From Bacteroidetes bacterium QS_8_68_15 (GTDB lineage Bacteria > Bacteroidota > Rhodothermia > Rhodothermales > Salinibacteraceae): a stretch of 6,985 nt of DNA. A model generated the notes under the pieces. The model was not told where the DNA came from. It worked only from the letters and a program-made list of their open reading frames with translations, and did no database searches. This document shows positions 1 to 5,955 of the stretch, one piece after another; within the stretch, counting starts at the first letter, position 1, and each line of letters starts with the position of its first letter. The translations under genes were made by a program, and so were the position numbers. The stretch is from assembly GCA_003023245.1 (NCBI GenBank), contig PXTR01000047.1, forward strand, positions 1 through 6,985, read 5' to 3'.

Positions 1-1
1 C

Positions 2-52
2 GACGACGTGCTCGCGACGGTGCCGCGCCTCGTGCGCGAACGGCTTTCGTAG
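2..52 (+). CDS. 3' end of a gene cut by the window edge, possibly a cysteine desulfurase
   Basis: Reading frame 2 from the left edge gives DDVLATVPRLVRERLS followed by TAG at 50-52. An acidic pair, then a hydrophobic V-L-x-x-V-P-x-L-V-x-x-L helix ending at the stop, is how many NifS/IscS-type cysteine desulfurases finish (a 'D-V-D-x-V-L-x-x-L-P-x-x-V-x-x-L-R' tail). These are pyridoxal-phosphate enzymes that mobilise sulfur from cysteine for Fe-S clusters and tRNA thiolation. Only 16 residues are visible and no catalytic motif lies in the window, so the family call is a guess from the tail alone; that a real protein ends here is more secure. Frame 1 is also open from the window edge into the next gene, but its arginine-rich translation over 1-108 looks non-coding. 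The stop codon sits inside a short tandem duplication. Confidence 0.4.
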   Translation, partial: DDVLATVPRLVRERLS

Positions 53-66
53 CGAACGGCTTTGTA
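36..66. repeat. Imperfect 15-16 nt tandem duplication across a stop codon
   Basis: Bases 36-51 (gcgaacggctttcgta) are followed directly by 52-66 (gcgaacggctttgta), identical except for one missing C. The first copy holds the last codons of the upstream gene and most of its TAG stop; the second copy lies in the untranslated gap. The pattern looks like a replication-slippage duplication at the end of the upstream gene. Confidence 0.75.
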
Positions 67-108
67 GGCGATAAAGGAAGCGAGTGCGAGAGCGATCAAC
101 GTGCTGCC

Positions 109-459
109 ATGCCGATTTCCAACCCGATTCCTGAACGGCTCGCGCGTGCAGTCAATGCGAAGGTGCCCGCTCTTCAGGAACGGGGCCGGCCCGACGCAGA
201 AATGGTTTTTCTCACAGCTGCCGCGGACGTTGAAGGACTGTCGGCTACCCAACTTGCTTTTCGTCTCGGTGTCGAACCGGCTTCCAGCTTCTATCTGATC
301 GAGTTCCCAACCACGAGCCTCAAGGGGCCGCTCTTGTCTCCGATACGAGAACGTGCGCAGTGTTTTGTGGGAGGAGGGCGAACCAGGGGCGGTGCACGGG
401 AGTTTAGGGCGTTCAACCAGACCATTCCCATAGACGCCGAAATCACGATAGTGTCATGA
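109..459 (+). CDS. Hypothetical 116-aa protein, candidate detached polymorphic-toxin C-terminal domain
   Basis: I do not recognise a named family. It starts at ATG 109; no other ATG, GTG or TTG occurs in frame upstream in the window, and the only purine-rich stretch (aaaggaag, 73-80) is too far upstream to be a good ribosome site. There is no signal peptide or membrane segment. The layout is suggestive: residues about 32-50 read M-V-F-L-T-A-A-A-D-V-E-G-L-S-A-T-Q-L-A, then a beta-like stretch (FYLIEF, 61-66), then a Gly-rich turn (GGGRTRGGAREF, about 88-99) and a final IPIDAEITIV strand. From memory, small toxin tips of RHS/CDI/contact-dependent systems often share this plan: a 'T-x-x-D-x-x-G-x-S' helix, a beta pair, a glycine-rich loop and a short last strand. 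The next gene, overlapping by 4 bp, is Imm27-like, which supports a toxin role by context. It lacks any delivery or repeat domain, so it would be an orphan tip or a remnant. Catalytic residues cannot be named. Confidence 0.6.
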   Translation: MPISNPIPERLARAVNAKVPALQERGRPDAEMVFLTAAADVEGLSATQLAFRLGVEPASSFYLIEFPTTSLKGPLLSPIRERAQCFVGGGRTRGGAREFRAFNQTIPIDAEITIVS

Positions 460-734
460 TCGACGCCGGCATCACCGAAGTCGGAGGACGTGGAGGCGAG
501 GCCAACCGTGCTGGCCAGTTGTCTGAAAAACTCCCGCGCGTCGGAATCGCTGACGGCGGGTGGTCGTCGCTACACTTCGACCCTGATGACGGCCGCCTCT
601 GGGAGTTTACCTTCCCGGAGGATCATCTTCACGGCGGCGGCCCTCCGGTGCTGCATGTGATATCCCAGGAAGAGGCCCGCGAGAAATACGGCCGGGGAAC
701 CATGAAAGAAGTGCGGCGCCGGCGAGCTGCCTAA
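456..734 (+). CDS. Imm27-like immunity protein, 92 aa
   Basis: The second half carries the pattern I associate with the Imm27 family of polymorphic-toxin immunity proteins: DGGWSSL (33-39), DPDDGRLWE (42-50), F-P-E-D-x-L-HGGGPP (53-64), then ISQEEAREKYG (69-79). Family members have a comparable 'G-W-x-x-L-x-x-D-P-x-D-G-R-x-W-E-x-x-Y-P-x-S-x-x-H-G-G-G-P-P' core and similar length (about 80-95 aa). The first 30 residues fit less well: the usual aromatic N-terminal strand and 'RI-x-x-L' helix are only weakly echoed by EANRAGQLSEKL. Such proteins are cytoplasmic and bind and neutralise a cognate toxin. The ATG (456-458) overlaps the upstream TGA (457-459), so translation is probably coupled and the upstream protein is the natural candidate partner. 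The last dozen residues are basic (EVRRRRAA) and may be a non-conserved tail. The family call is from motif memory; the coding call is firm. Confidence 0.68.
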   Translation: MIDAGITEVGGRGGEANRAGQLSEKLPRVGIADGGWSSLHFDPDDGRLWEFTFPEDHLHGGGPPVLHVISQEEAREKYGRGTMKEVRRRRAA

Positions 735-781
735 AGCGGTTAAGGGAACGCGGCCTCGTTTCCCGGCAGAGTGAGCCGCAG

Positions 782-795
782 ACGCTTTCGGGCGT
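782..795. terminator. Small UUCG-loop hairpin between convergent genes
   Basis: The gap 735-815 separates the ends of the Imm27-like gene and tamB. In it, acgct (782-786) and ggcgt (791-795) pair as a 5-bp stem (one G-U pair) around the stable tetraloop ttcg. No T-run follows on either strand, so a terminator role is only possible. A second weak inverted repeat (gggaa near 745, ttccc near 760) flanks GC-rich bases. Nothing else is visible in the gap. Confidence 0.2.
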
Positions 796-815
796 GCGCG
801 CTCGACGCCCCCCGC

Positions 816-3800
816 TCATCCGCTGCTTGCCACGCCGCCGCCGCCGTCCTCGCCGCCCTCGTCGCTGCCGCCCGCGTCGCTGCCGCCCGCGCCGAGCCAC
901 CCGAAGAGGCGGCGCCAGAGCATGTCCCACGTCGAAAACTCCGTCTGGTACGACAGCCCGGCCCCGGTGGTGGACGTGAGCGCGCGGTTCGACAGCAGGC
1001 TTCCCTCGCGCCGGTAAAACGCCTCCGCCGAGACGTTGGGCGTCAGGCGCACTTCCACGACGAACTCGCCTTCGAAGCCGTCGGTTTGGGTCGTTTCGTT
1101 GCTGCCGGCAGCGTTGTCGAGCACGCCTTCGCCGCGAATCACGAGGCGCTCGTCGAGGAGGCGCAGCGCCGCGCCGTAGATCACGTCCAGGTCCTGCGGA
1201 TTTTCCCCCTGCACGCCGAGGTTCACGTCGAGGCCCGGCACCGCTTCGTCGAGGTAGCGGTTGAGCTGGCTGGAGACGAGCTGGCTGACGCTGTTGAACG
1301 CCAGCCGGTTGCCCGTTTCCGAAATTCTTTGCCCGCCGGACTGCCCCGCGCGTCCCGCCAGGTCGGTGGTGAGGAGGAAGGTGTTCGTCAGAAGCACGCT
1401 CGTGGCGTACTCGCTGCCGCGCCCGGAGCGGTTGAGCACCGTTTCGAGGCCGGCGGTGGAGTAGTCGTCGAAGCCGCGCTTCGAGCGGTCGACGGCCAGG
1501 GAAAGATCCACCGCCGGCTGCTGTACGCGCCCGTCGATGCCGAGGAGCACGATGATGGGAATGCGTCCCGTTTTACGCTCGCGCGCCCCCGGCAGGCCGG
1601 CGCGGGAGGCGCGCGTGCGGTACGCCGCCGTCAGGTCGATCTGCGCGTTGCCGGGCGGCCCGTCCCACTGCAAGGTGCCGTCACGAATCTGAAAGCGCCG
1701 CTGGAAGACCTGCCCGGCGGTGAAGAGGTAGCTCCCGCTGTTCACGTCGAGGGTCCCGAAGAGCGAGAATTCGCCGTCTTGGCGGCGCAGCTGGATCTGC
1801 CCGCTGCCGACGGCGAGAATTTCGTCACCGAGAAGCGGGTCGAAGACCAGGCGCACCGACGAGCCGGGCGGGGCGGTAACCCCGAGATCCACGTCGAGGC
1901 CGTCGACGAACTTGCGCTCCTCGGCAGGGCGCTCGTCGAAGATGCTCTCGCGCCGGGTGACATCGCTGAGGTCCGGCAGGCGTCCGGTCGAGTCGGCGAA
2001 AATCAGGAAGCCGGATTCGCTTTTGCTCGCGCCGCCTTCTTCGATGGGCAGGATGAGCCGGCTTTCGGGCGTGGTGCGCACGCGGCCGGGGGAGCGCAGC
2101 AGAGCGTCGGAGATCCGCCCGGTCAGGCGTGCGGGCCCGCTGGCAGCGATCTGCCCGTAGAACGGCAGCTCGGCCGATTGCTGTTTGTCGATGACCTGAA
2201 ATTCGTCGAGCGTCGCACCGAGGTCGAAGGAAACATACTCGTACTCGTTGAACAGGAGCGAGCCGTCGACGCGGGCGCTTCCTCCGTCCGGGTCGGCGAC
2301 GCGCCCGCCGTCGACGTGGAGGCCTTCGCGGTCGATGGTCACGTCACCGTCGGCGGTGTAGCGCGTGCCGAAGCGGGGGACCCGAAACGCTGCGTCGGCG
2401 ACGCGCAGGTCGGCCTGAAAGACCGGGTCGCGGAAGGAGCCGCCGATGCGTCCGTCACCGGTGGCGGCTCCGCGCACGCCGGTGATCCTGCCGTCGAGGA
2501 TGTATTCCAGAAAAAACAGGTCGACCCGCTCGGCGTCGAACGTCAGGTCGATCGGCTCTGCAGGACGGCCGGCGTCGCCGCCGTTTTCCGTTCCAGAAGG
2601 TGCTGCCCGAGGAGCCTCGCCCAGCTCCGGCGGCGCGACGGTCCCGCTGATAGAGAAGCGGTTGTTTTCGACATCCAGGGCCGTGCTGTCGCGCAGCGCC
2701 GACGGGTCGCCGGGGCGCAGGCGCGCGTCGACAGCCAGGCGCGGGGAGCCGGGCACGTAGCGGCTCTGCGCGGTGAGGCGGCCCAGGAAGTGGTCGTCGA
2801 AGGTAAAACGTTCGATGTCGAGGCGGCCGGTCAGCTCCGAGGAGCGTGCGCCGCCGGTCCAGGCGATTTCCGCGTCGAGGTGCCCGCCGAGGGGCCGCTT
2901 GGCGTCGGCCAGGCGGGAGAGCGGGCGCAGCCGCACGCTCTGGGCGCGGGCGAAGAGCGTGTCGGCGGGCGCGGTGGAGAGCGCCCCGCGCAGCTCGATG
3001 CGCTGCTGTGGGGAAGAAGCGGTGCGGGGGCCGGCGACAGCGGAGGCGTCGTCGCCGAGGCGGTTGACGAGCGTGAGGCCGGGCACGACGACGGCGTCGG
3101 CGAAGAGATCGACGACGGGGGGAGCGCCGTCGGCGGAGGACGGGCGCCGCTGCCAGACGTAGTCGCGTGTGGCGAGGCGCAGGGTGCGCACGCGCAGGCG
3201 GTTGCGGTCGGGGAGCAGGCGCAGGCCGGCTTCGAGCTGGAGGCGTCCACCGGCGCCTGCGGAATCGCCGCCCTCGTTGGTCGCGCTGGTGGAGAGCTGC
3301 ACGTCGCCGGCGCGCTCGCGGTAGTCGGCGGCCAGGGCCGGCGACAGAAAGCGCGCTGTGCCGACGCCGAGCGTGTCGGCGCGAGCGTCGACGGAGGCAG
3401 AGATCGTTTCGAGCAGGGGGGTGCCCGCCTCCAGTGCGCCGCGGAGGCGGAATTGTCCCGAGAGGCGGTCGGCGTGGGCGCGTCCGGTGCGTAGCGTGGA
3501 TGCGCGCAGTGCACCGCGGGCGGAGAGCGAGTCGCCGTCGGCGCGCAGGCGGGCGTCGAGCGCGATCGAGTCGCGCAGCCCGGTGGGGAGCGCCGGAATG
3601 ATCGCCCCGAGCACGTCGGGGCGCTTGAGCGTGAGGTCGGCGCGCAGGACGAGCGCGTTCCCGAGGCCGGCGGCTTGCAGCACGCGGCGGACGGCCTGGC
3701 GCTTCGCCGGGGCCGGCGGCATCGCGCGCGCCGCTTCCGGCGGGGCTTTCGCTTCGGGCGGATACGGTTTGCGATAGGCCGCACGGGCGACGTCGGTCAG

Positions 3801-5726
3801 CGCGGCGCCCCAGAGACGGCCCAGCGCGCGAAGGGCGGTCGGGGCGGCCTCGCCGGTGACGGTGAGGTCGGCCACGTCGCCGCGCAGTGCGATGCGCGGG
3901 CCGTCTTCGTCAGGGGCGGCCACCTCGAGCGTCGAGGTGAGCGGCGGAAGCGCGCGCCGAGTGCGGTCTTCGCCGCCGCCGCCGCCGCCGCGCGTGACGG
4001 TCGAGGAGTCGAGCGCGAGGCGCAGGCGCCCGGCCCACCTCTCGAGCGAGGCGCCGCGCCCGTCGAGACGGGCCGTGCCGGTGAGGGCCGTCGTGAGCGA
4101 GTCGCGATCCAGCAGTGCGCCCAGGTCGAGGCGCTCGCTGCGTGCGGTGAGGTCGTAGGCGGGCCGGCGGCCGGAGAGGTCGGCTTCGCCTTCGAGGCGA
4201 AGGGTTCGCCCGCCGCGCTGGCGCAGCGTCGCCGTGCCGGCGAGGCGTTCCCCCGAAGCGGCGCGCAGCTCCACGTCCAGCCCATCGAGCCGCCGCCCGG
4301 CAACTGTGGACTGCTCCAACGCCACGGCCAGCGAACCGGCCGAGGTGCCTTCCCCGCTCAGTTCGAGCGTCCCCGTCAGTCGGCTGGGGAGGGGGCTGGG
4401 CGCTCGCTGAAGACGGCCGGCCGCGAAGTTGTCGGCCTGCACCTCGGCGTCGTAGGTCAGCGCCGCGCCGCGTCCCGAGCGGGCGAGGTCGGCGGTGCCG
4501 CGCAGCGTGCCCGCTTCGCTGGTGCGCACGTCGAAGCGGGTGGAAGCGCGCAGGGCGCGTTCGCCGTCGCCCGACGGATTCGCCAGCCGGCCTTCCGCGT
4601 CGAGCGAGAACTGTAGTGTGCCCAGGCGCGCCATTCGCGCGAGTTGCCGTTCGGGAAGGCCCGGCAGGACGGCGCGCAGGTCGGCGACGGTGAGGCGGCT
4701 GTCGGCGAATTGCAGGTCGAAGCGGAGGGTGTCGGGCAAGCCGCGCACGGTGCCTTCCGCCTGCAGCGCCGACGTCCCGCGCTCGACGAGCAGGCGGCGG
4801 ATGCGGAGGGCGTCGATCGGCCCGCGCGCTTCGAGCGCGGCGGTGGTGGTCGAGCGCAGCGGCCAGCGCGGGACGAGGCGGCGGAGTCCGTCATGGGCGA
4901 GGCGGCTTTCGGCCAGGTCTACGCGCAGGCGAGGGGCAGCGCTCGTTTCGGGCGATTTTTTCAGCGAAAAGGTGCCCTGCACGCGCGTCTCGCCCAGACG
5001 CACCTGCGCGTCACGAAGCGCGACCGTGCCGCCGGAGAGGGCGAGCCGGCCGTTCGCTTCGATGGGAAGCGCCTGCCCGTCGAGCCGCGCCCGAAAGCGT
5101 TCGAGATCGAGTTGAAGTTCGTTTTCCGCCGAACGAGCAAATGAGAAGCGCGCGTCCACCCCCGAGAGCCGCGCGTCGGTGTAGTCGAAGAGCCAGCCGT
5201 TTTGCACGAGCCGGGGCGCGGCGCCGCGGCCGCGTGTGCGCACCAATCCGTCCTGCACGACCCCATCGGCGAAGCGGAGAGCGAACGGCCCCTCGCTGCC
5301 GCTGCTGTCGCGCGGGACCGCTCGGCGAAAGGCGCGCGCGAGGTTCCAGTTTCCACCGGCAGGGCGTTCGGCTCGCAGGCGCGGTTCGACCAGTTCGACT
5401 TCCCGAAAGAGCAGCCGGCGCTGGAGCAGCGAGCGCCAGTGCGGGGCCGCGCGCACCGAGTCGACCGTGAGCACAGGCCGTCCCTCGGGGCCGCGGAGAC
5501 GCACGTCACGCGCGTAGACCGTGCCGACGAGGTTGCCGGTGAGCTGGCCGATGTCGAGCGTGCCGGCGAAGCGCGCGTCGAACTGCGCCTCGATTTGCTG
5601 TTTGAGCTGGCGGCGGCCCACCTCCGTGCGCGTGAGGCCGAAGAAGACGACCCCGCCCAGCACCGCCAGCGCCAGCACGCCCTGAAGCGTGCGTCGCGGC
5701 AACGTTCGGAAAAAACGGCGAGCCAC
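816..5726 (-). CDS. tamB: Translocation and assembly module protein TamB (DUF490 family)
   Basis: A 1636-aa protein from GTG 5726, or 1658 aa from an in-frame TTG at 5792. Counting from the TTG, a basic start (RRFFRTLPRR) precedes one membrane segment (about 35-54), then T-R-T-x-x-G-R-R-Q-L-K-Q-Q-I-E, the AsmA/TamB-type beginning. The remainder is long, strand-rich and repetitive (R-L-x-G-x-x-x-L), as expected of the lipid-conducting beta-groove, with the conserved DUF490 region in the last 450 residues or so (e.g. FGTLDVNSGSYLFT, FQIRDGTLQWDGPPGNAQIDL, LDVNLGVQ). I see no cysteine in it. Family members span the envelope from the inner membrane to an outer-membrane Omp85 partner and serve lipid transport or outer-membrane protein assembly. 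Oddities: a six-glycine run (602-607), a Pro/Ala-rich linker (about 673-698), and a Gly/Asp/Glu/Ser tail after the last strands. GTG is preferred because the anchor then sits at the usual distance from the start; neither start has a clear ribosome site. It lies 163-229 bp downstream of aroB on the same strand. Confidence 0.93.
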   Translation of the reverse strand: MARRFFRTLPRRTLQGVLALAVLGGVVFFGLTRTEVGRRQLKQQIEAQFDARFAGTLDIGQLTGNLVGTVYARDVRLRGPEGRPVLTVDSVRAAPHWRSLLQRRLLFREVELVEPRLRAERPAGGNWNLARAFRRAVPRDSSGSEGPFALRFADGVVQDGLVRTRGRGAAPRLVQNGWLFDYTDARLSGVDARFSFARSAENELQLDLERFRARLDGQALPIEANGRLALSGGTVALRDAQVRLGETRVQGTFSLKKSPETSAAPRLRVDLAESRLAHDGLRRLVPRWPLRSTTTAALEARGPIDALRIRRLLVERGTSALQAEGTVRGLPDTLRFDLQFADSRLTVADLRAVLPGLPERQLARMARLGTLQFSLDAEGRLANPSGDGERALRASTRFDVRTSEAGTLRGTADLARSGRGAALTYDAEVQADNFAAGRLQRAPSPLPSRLTGTLELSGEGTSAGSLAVALEQSTVAGRRLDGLDVELRAASGERLAGTATLRQRGGRTLRLEGEADLSGRRPAYDLTARSERLDLGALLDRDSLTTALTGTARLDGRGASLERWAGRLRLALDSSTVTRGGGGGGEDRTRRALPPLTSTLEVAAPDEDGPRIALRGDVADLTVTGEAAPTALRALGRLWGAALTDVARAAYRKPYPPEAKAPPEAARAMPPAPAKRQAVRRVLQAAGLGNALVLRADLTLKRPDVLGAIIPALPTGLRDSIALDARLRADGDSLSARGALRASTLRTGRAHADRLSGQFRLRGALEAGTPLLETISASVDARADTLGVGTARFLSPALAADYRERAGDVQLSTSATNEGGDSAGAGGRLQLEAGLRLLPDRNRLRVRTLRLATRDYVWQRRPSSADGAPPVVDLFADAVVVPGLTLVNRLGDDASAVAGPRTASSPQQRIELRGALSTAPADTLFARAQSVRLRPLSRLADAKRPLGGHLDAEIAWTGGARSSELTGRLDIERFTFDDHFLGRLTAQSRYVPGSPRLAVDARLRPGDPSALRDSTALDVENNRFSISGTVAPPELGEAPRAAPSGTENGGDAGRPAEPIDLTFDAERVDLFFLEYILDGRITGVRGAATGDGRIGGSFRDPVFQADLRVADAAFRVPRFGTRYTADGDVTIDREGLHVDGGRVADPDGGSARVDGSLLFNEYEYVSFDLGATLDEFQVIDKQQSAELPFYGQIAASGPARLTGRISDALLRSPGRVRTTPESRLILPIEEGGASKSESGFLIFADSTGRLPDLSDVTRRESIFDERPAEERKFVDGLDVDLGVTAPPGSSVRLVFDPLLGDEILAVGSGQIQLRRQDGEFSLFGTLDVNSGSYLFTAGQVFQRRFQIRDGTLQWDGPPGNAQIDLTAAYRTRASRAGLPGARERKTGRIPIIVLLGIDGRVQQPAVDLSLAVDRSKRGFDDYSTAGLETVLNRSGRGSEYATSVLLTNTFLLTTDLAGRAGQSGGQRISETGNRLAFNSVSQLVSSQLNRYLDEAVPGLDVNLGVQGENPQDLDVIYGAALRLLDERLVIRGEGVLDNAAGSNETTQTDGFEGEFVVEVRLTPNVSAEAFYRREGSLLSNRALTSTTGAGLSYQTEFSTWDMLWRRLFGWLGAGGSDAGGSDEGGEDGGGGVASSG
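861..890. repeat. Perfect 15-bp tandem repeat in the 3' end of tamB
   Basis: gtcgctgccgcccgc occurs twice back to back (861-875, 876-890). On the minus strand it encodes two AGGSD units within the 25-residue Gly/Asp/Ser tail of the TamB-like protein. The unit is a multiple of three, so copy-number change would lengthen or shorten the tail without breaking the frame. Confidence 0.85.
3971..3991. repeat. Trinucleotide tract (CGC)7 inside tamB
   Basis: Seven uninterrupted cgc units on the plus strand. On the coding (minus) strand they give six glycines (residues 602-607 from the TTG start) between the strand LALDSSTVTR and EDRTRR. This is an in-frame microsatellite and probably a flexible linker between beta-groove segments. 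Confidence 0.85.
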
Positions 5727-5784
5727 GGTTGGAGTGCGGGGGGTGGGAGAAAGGAGGCGCCGTCTTGAGAATGCCGCCCGAGCG

Positions 5785-5800
5785 TGGGGCAAAAACCCCA
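5785..5800. other. Short hairpin whose loop holds the alternative TTG start of tamB
   Basis: tgggg (5785-5789) and cccca (5796-5800) form a 5-bp stem around caaaaa. On the minus strand the loop reads TTTTTG, and its last three bases (5792-5790) are the in-frame TTG. If the RNA folds this way, the TTG would lie in the loop and the G-run upstream, the only ribosome-site-like bases, would be in the stem. As a terminator for aroB it would be weak because the T-run is in the loop. Confidence 0.3.
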
Positions 5801-5816
5801 GCCGAAAGAGATGCAG

Positions 5817-5880
5817 GACACGGCGCCCCTGCCGTGTCGGGAAAACGGCATCTGCCTCTCGGACCGACTGCCCGTTTTCC
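5817..5880 (-). promoter_or_regulatory. Candidate structured leader between aroB and tamB with mutually exclusive hairpins
   Basis: Read on the minus strand, GGAAAACGG (5880-5872) pairs perfectly with CCGTTTTCC (5848-5840) around a 23-nt loop. One base later, GACACGGC (5838-5831) pairs perfectly with GCCGTGTC (5824-5817) around a 6-nt loop. In addition TGCCGT (5850-5845) can pair with ACGGCA (5835-5830), using the 3' arm of the first hairpin and the 5' arm of the second. Segments 1:2, 2:3 and 3:4 can thus pair, which is the topology of an attenuator or other switching leader. It could also be the aroB terminator region, but only CTGCATCTCTTT follows, with no strong T-run. It matches no riboswitch class I know. 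No convincing promoter was found in the rest of the 163-bp gap. Confidence 0.35.
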
Positions 5881-5955
5881 GATTACCACGTTCGCTGGCA
5901 CAGGAAAAACATTGCAACGGAAGGGGCCCCGTAGAAGTGCCGCGCGAGGCGCCAA

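Noticed and set aside
1..108. Extension of the 116-aa gene upstream to the window edge, since its frame is open there
   Set aside because: The upstream translation is arginine-rich and contains no start codon, while another frame carries a plausible protein end with a stop at 50-52. ATG 109 is the sensible start.
771..3494. A 907-codon open frame on the plus strand, opposite tamB
   Set aside because: Its translation is rich in Ala, Arg, Gly, Val and Glu with no recognisable domain, and it mirrors the tamB codons in a fixed frame. Long antisense open frames are common where G+C exceeds 70%, and tamB has strong protein-level evidence on the other strand.
3675..4616. Further long open frames on both strands within tamB (also around 2831-3784 and 4961-5959)
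   Set aside because: They show the biased composition of GC-rich shadow frames, overlap the well-supported TamB frame completely, and have no motif of their own.
5881..5916. Possible promoter for tamB on the minus strand (TTTTCC, 17-bp spacing, TAATCG)
   Set aside because: Both boxes match the general bacterial consensus poorly, and the Bacteroidota-type -7 element (TAnnTTTG) is not present, so it is not supported.
5923..5930. Palindrome ggggcccc after the aroB stop
   Set aside because: An 8-bp self-complementary GC run is expected by chance in this composition and has no flanking features suggesting a binding site.
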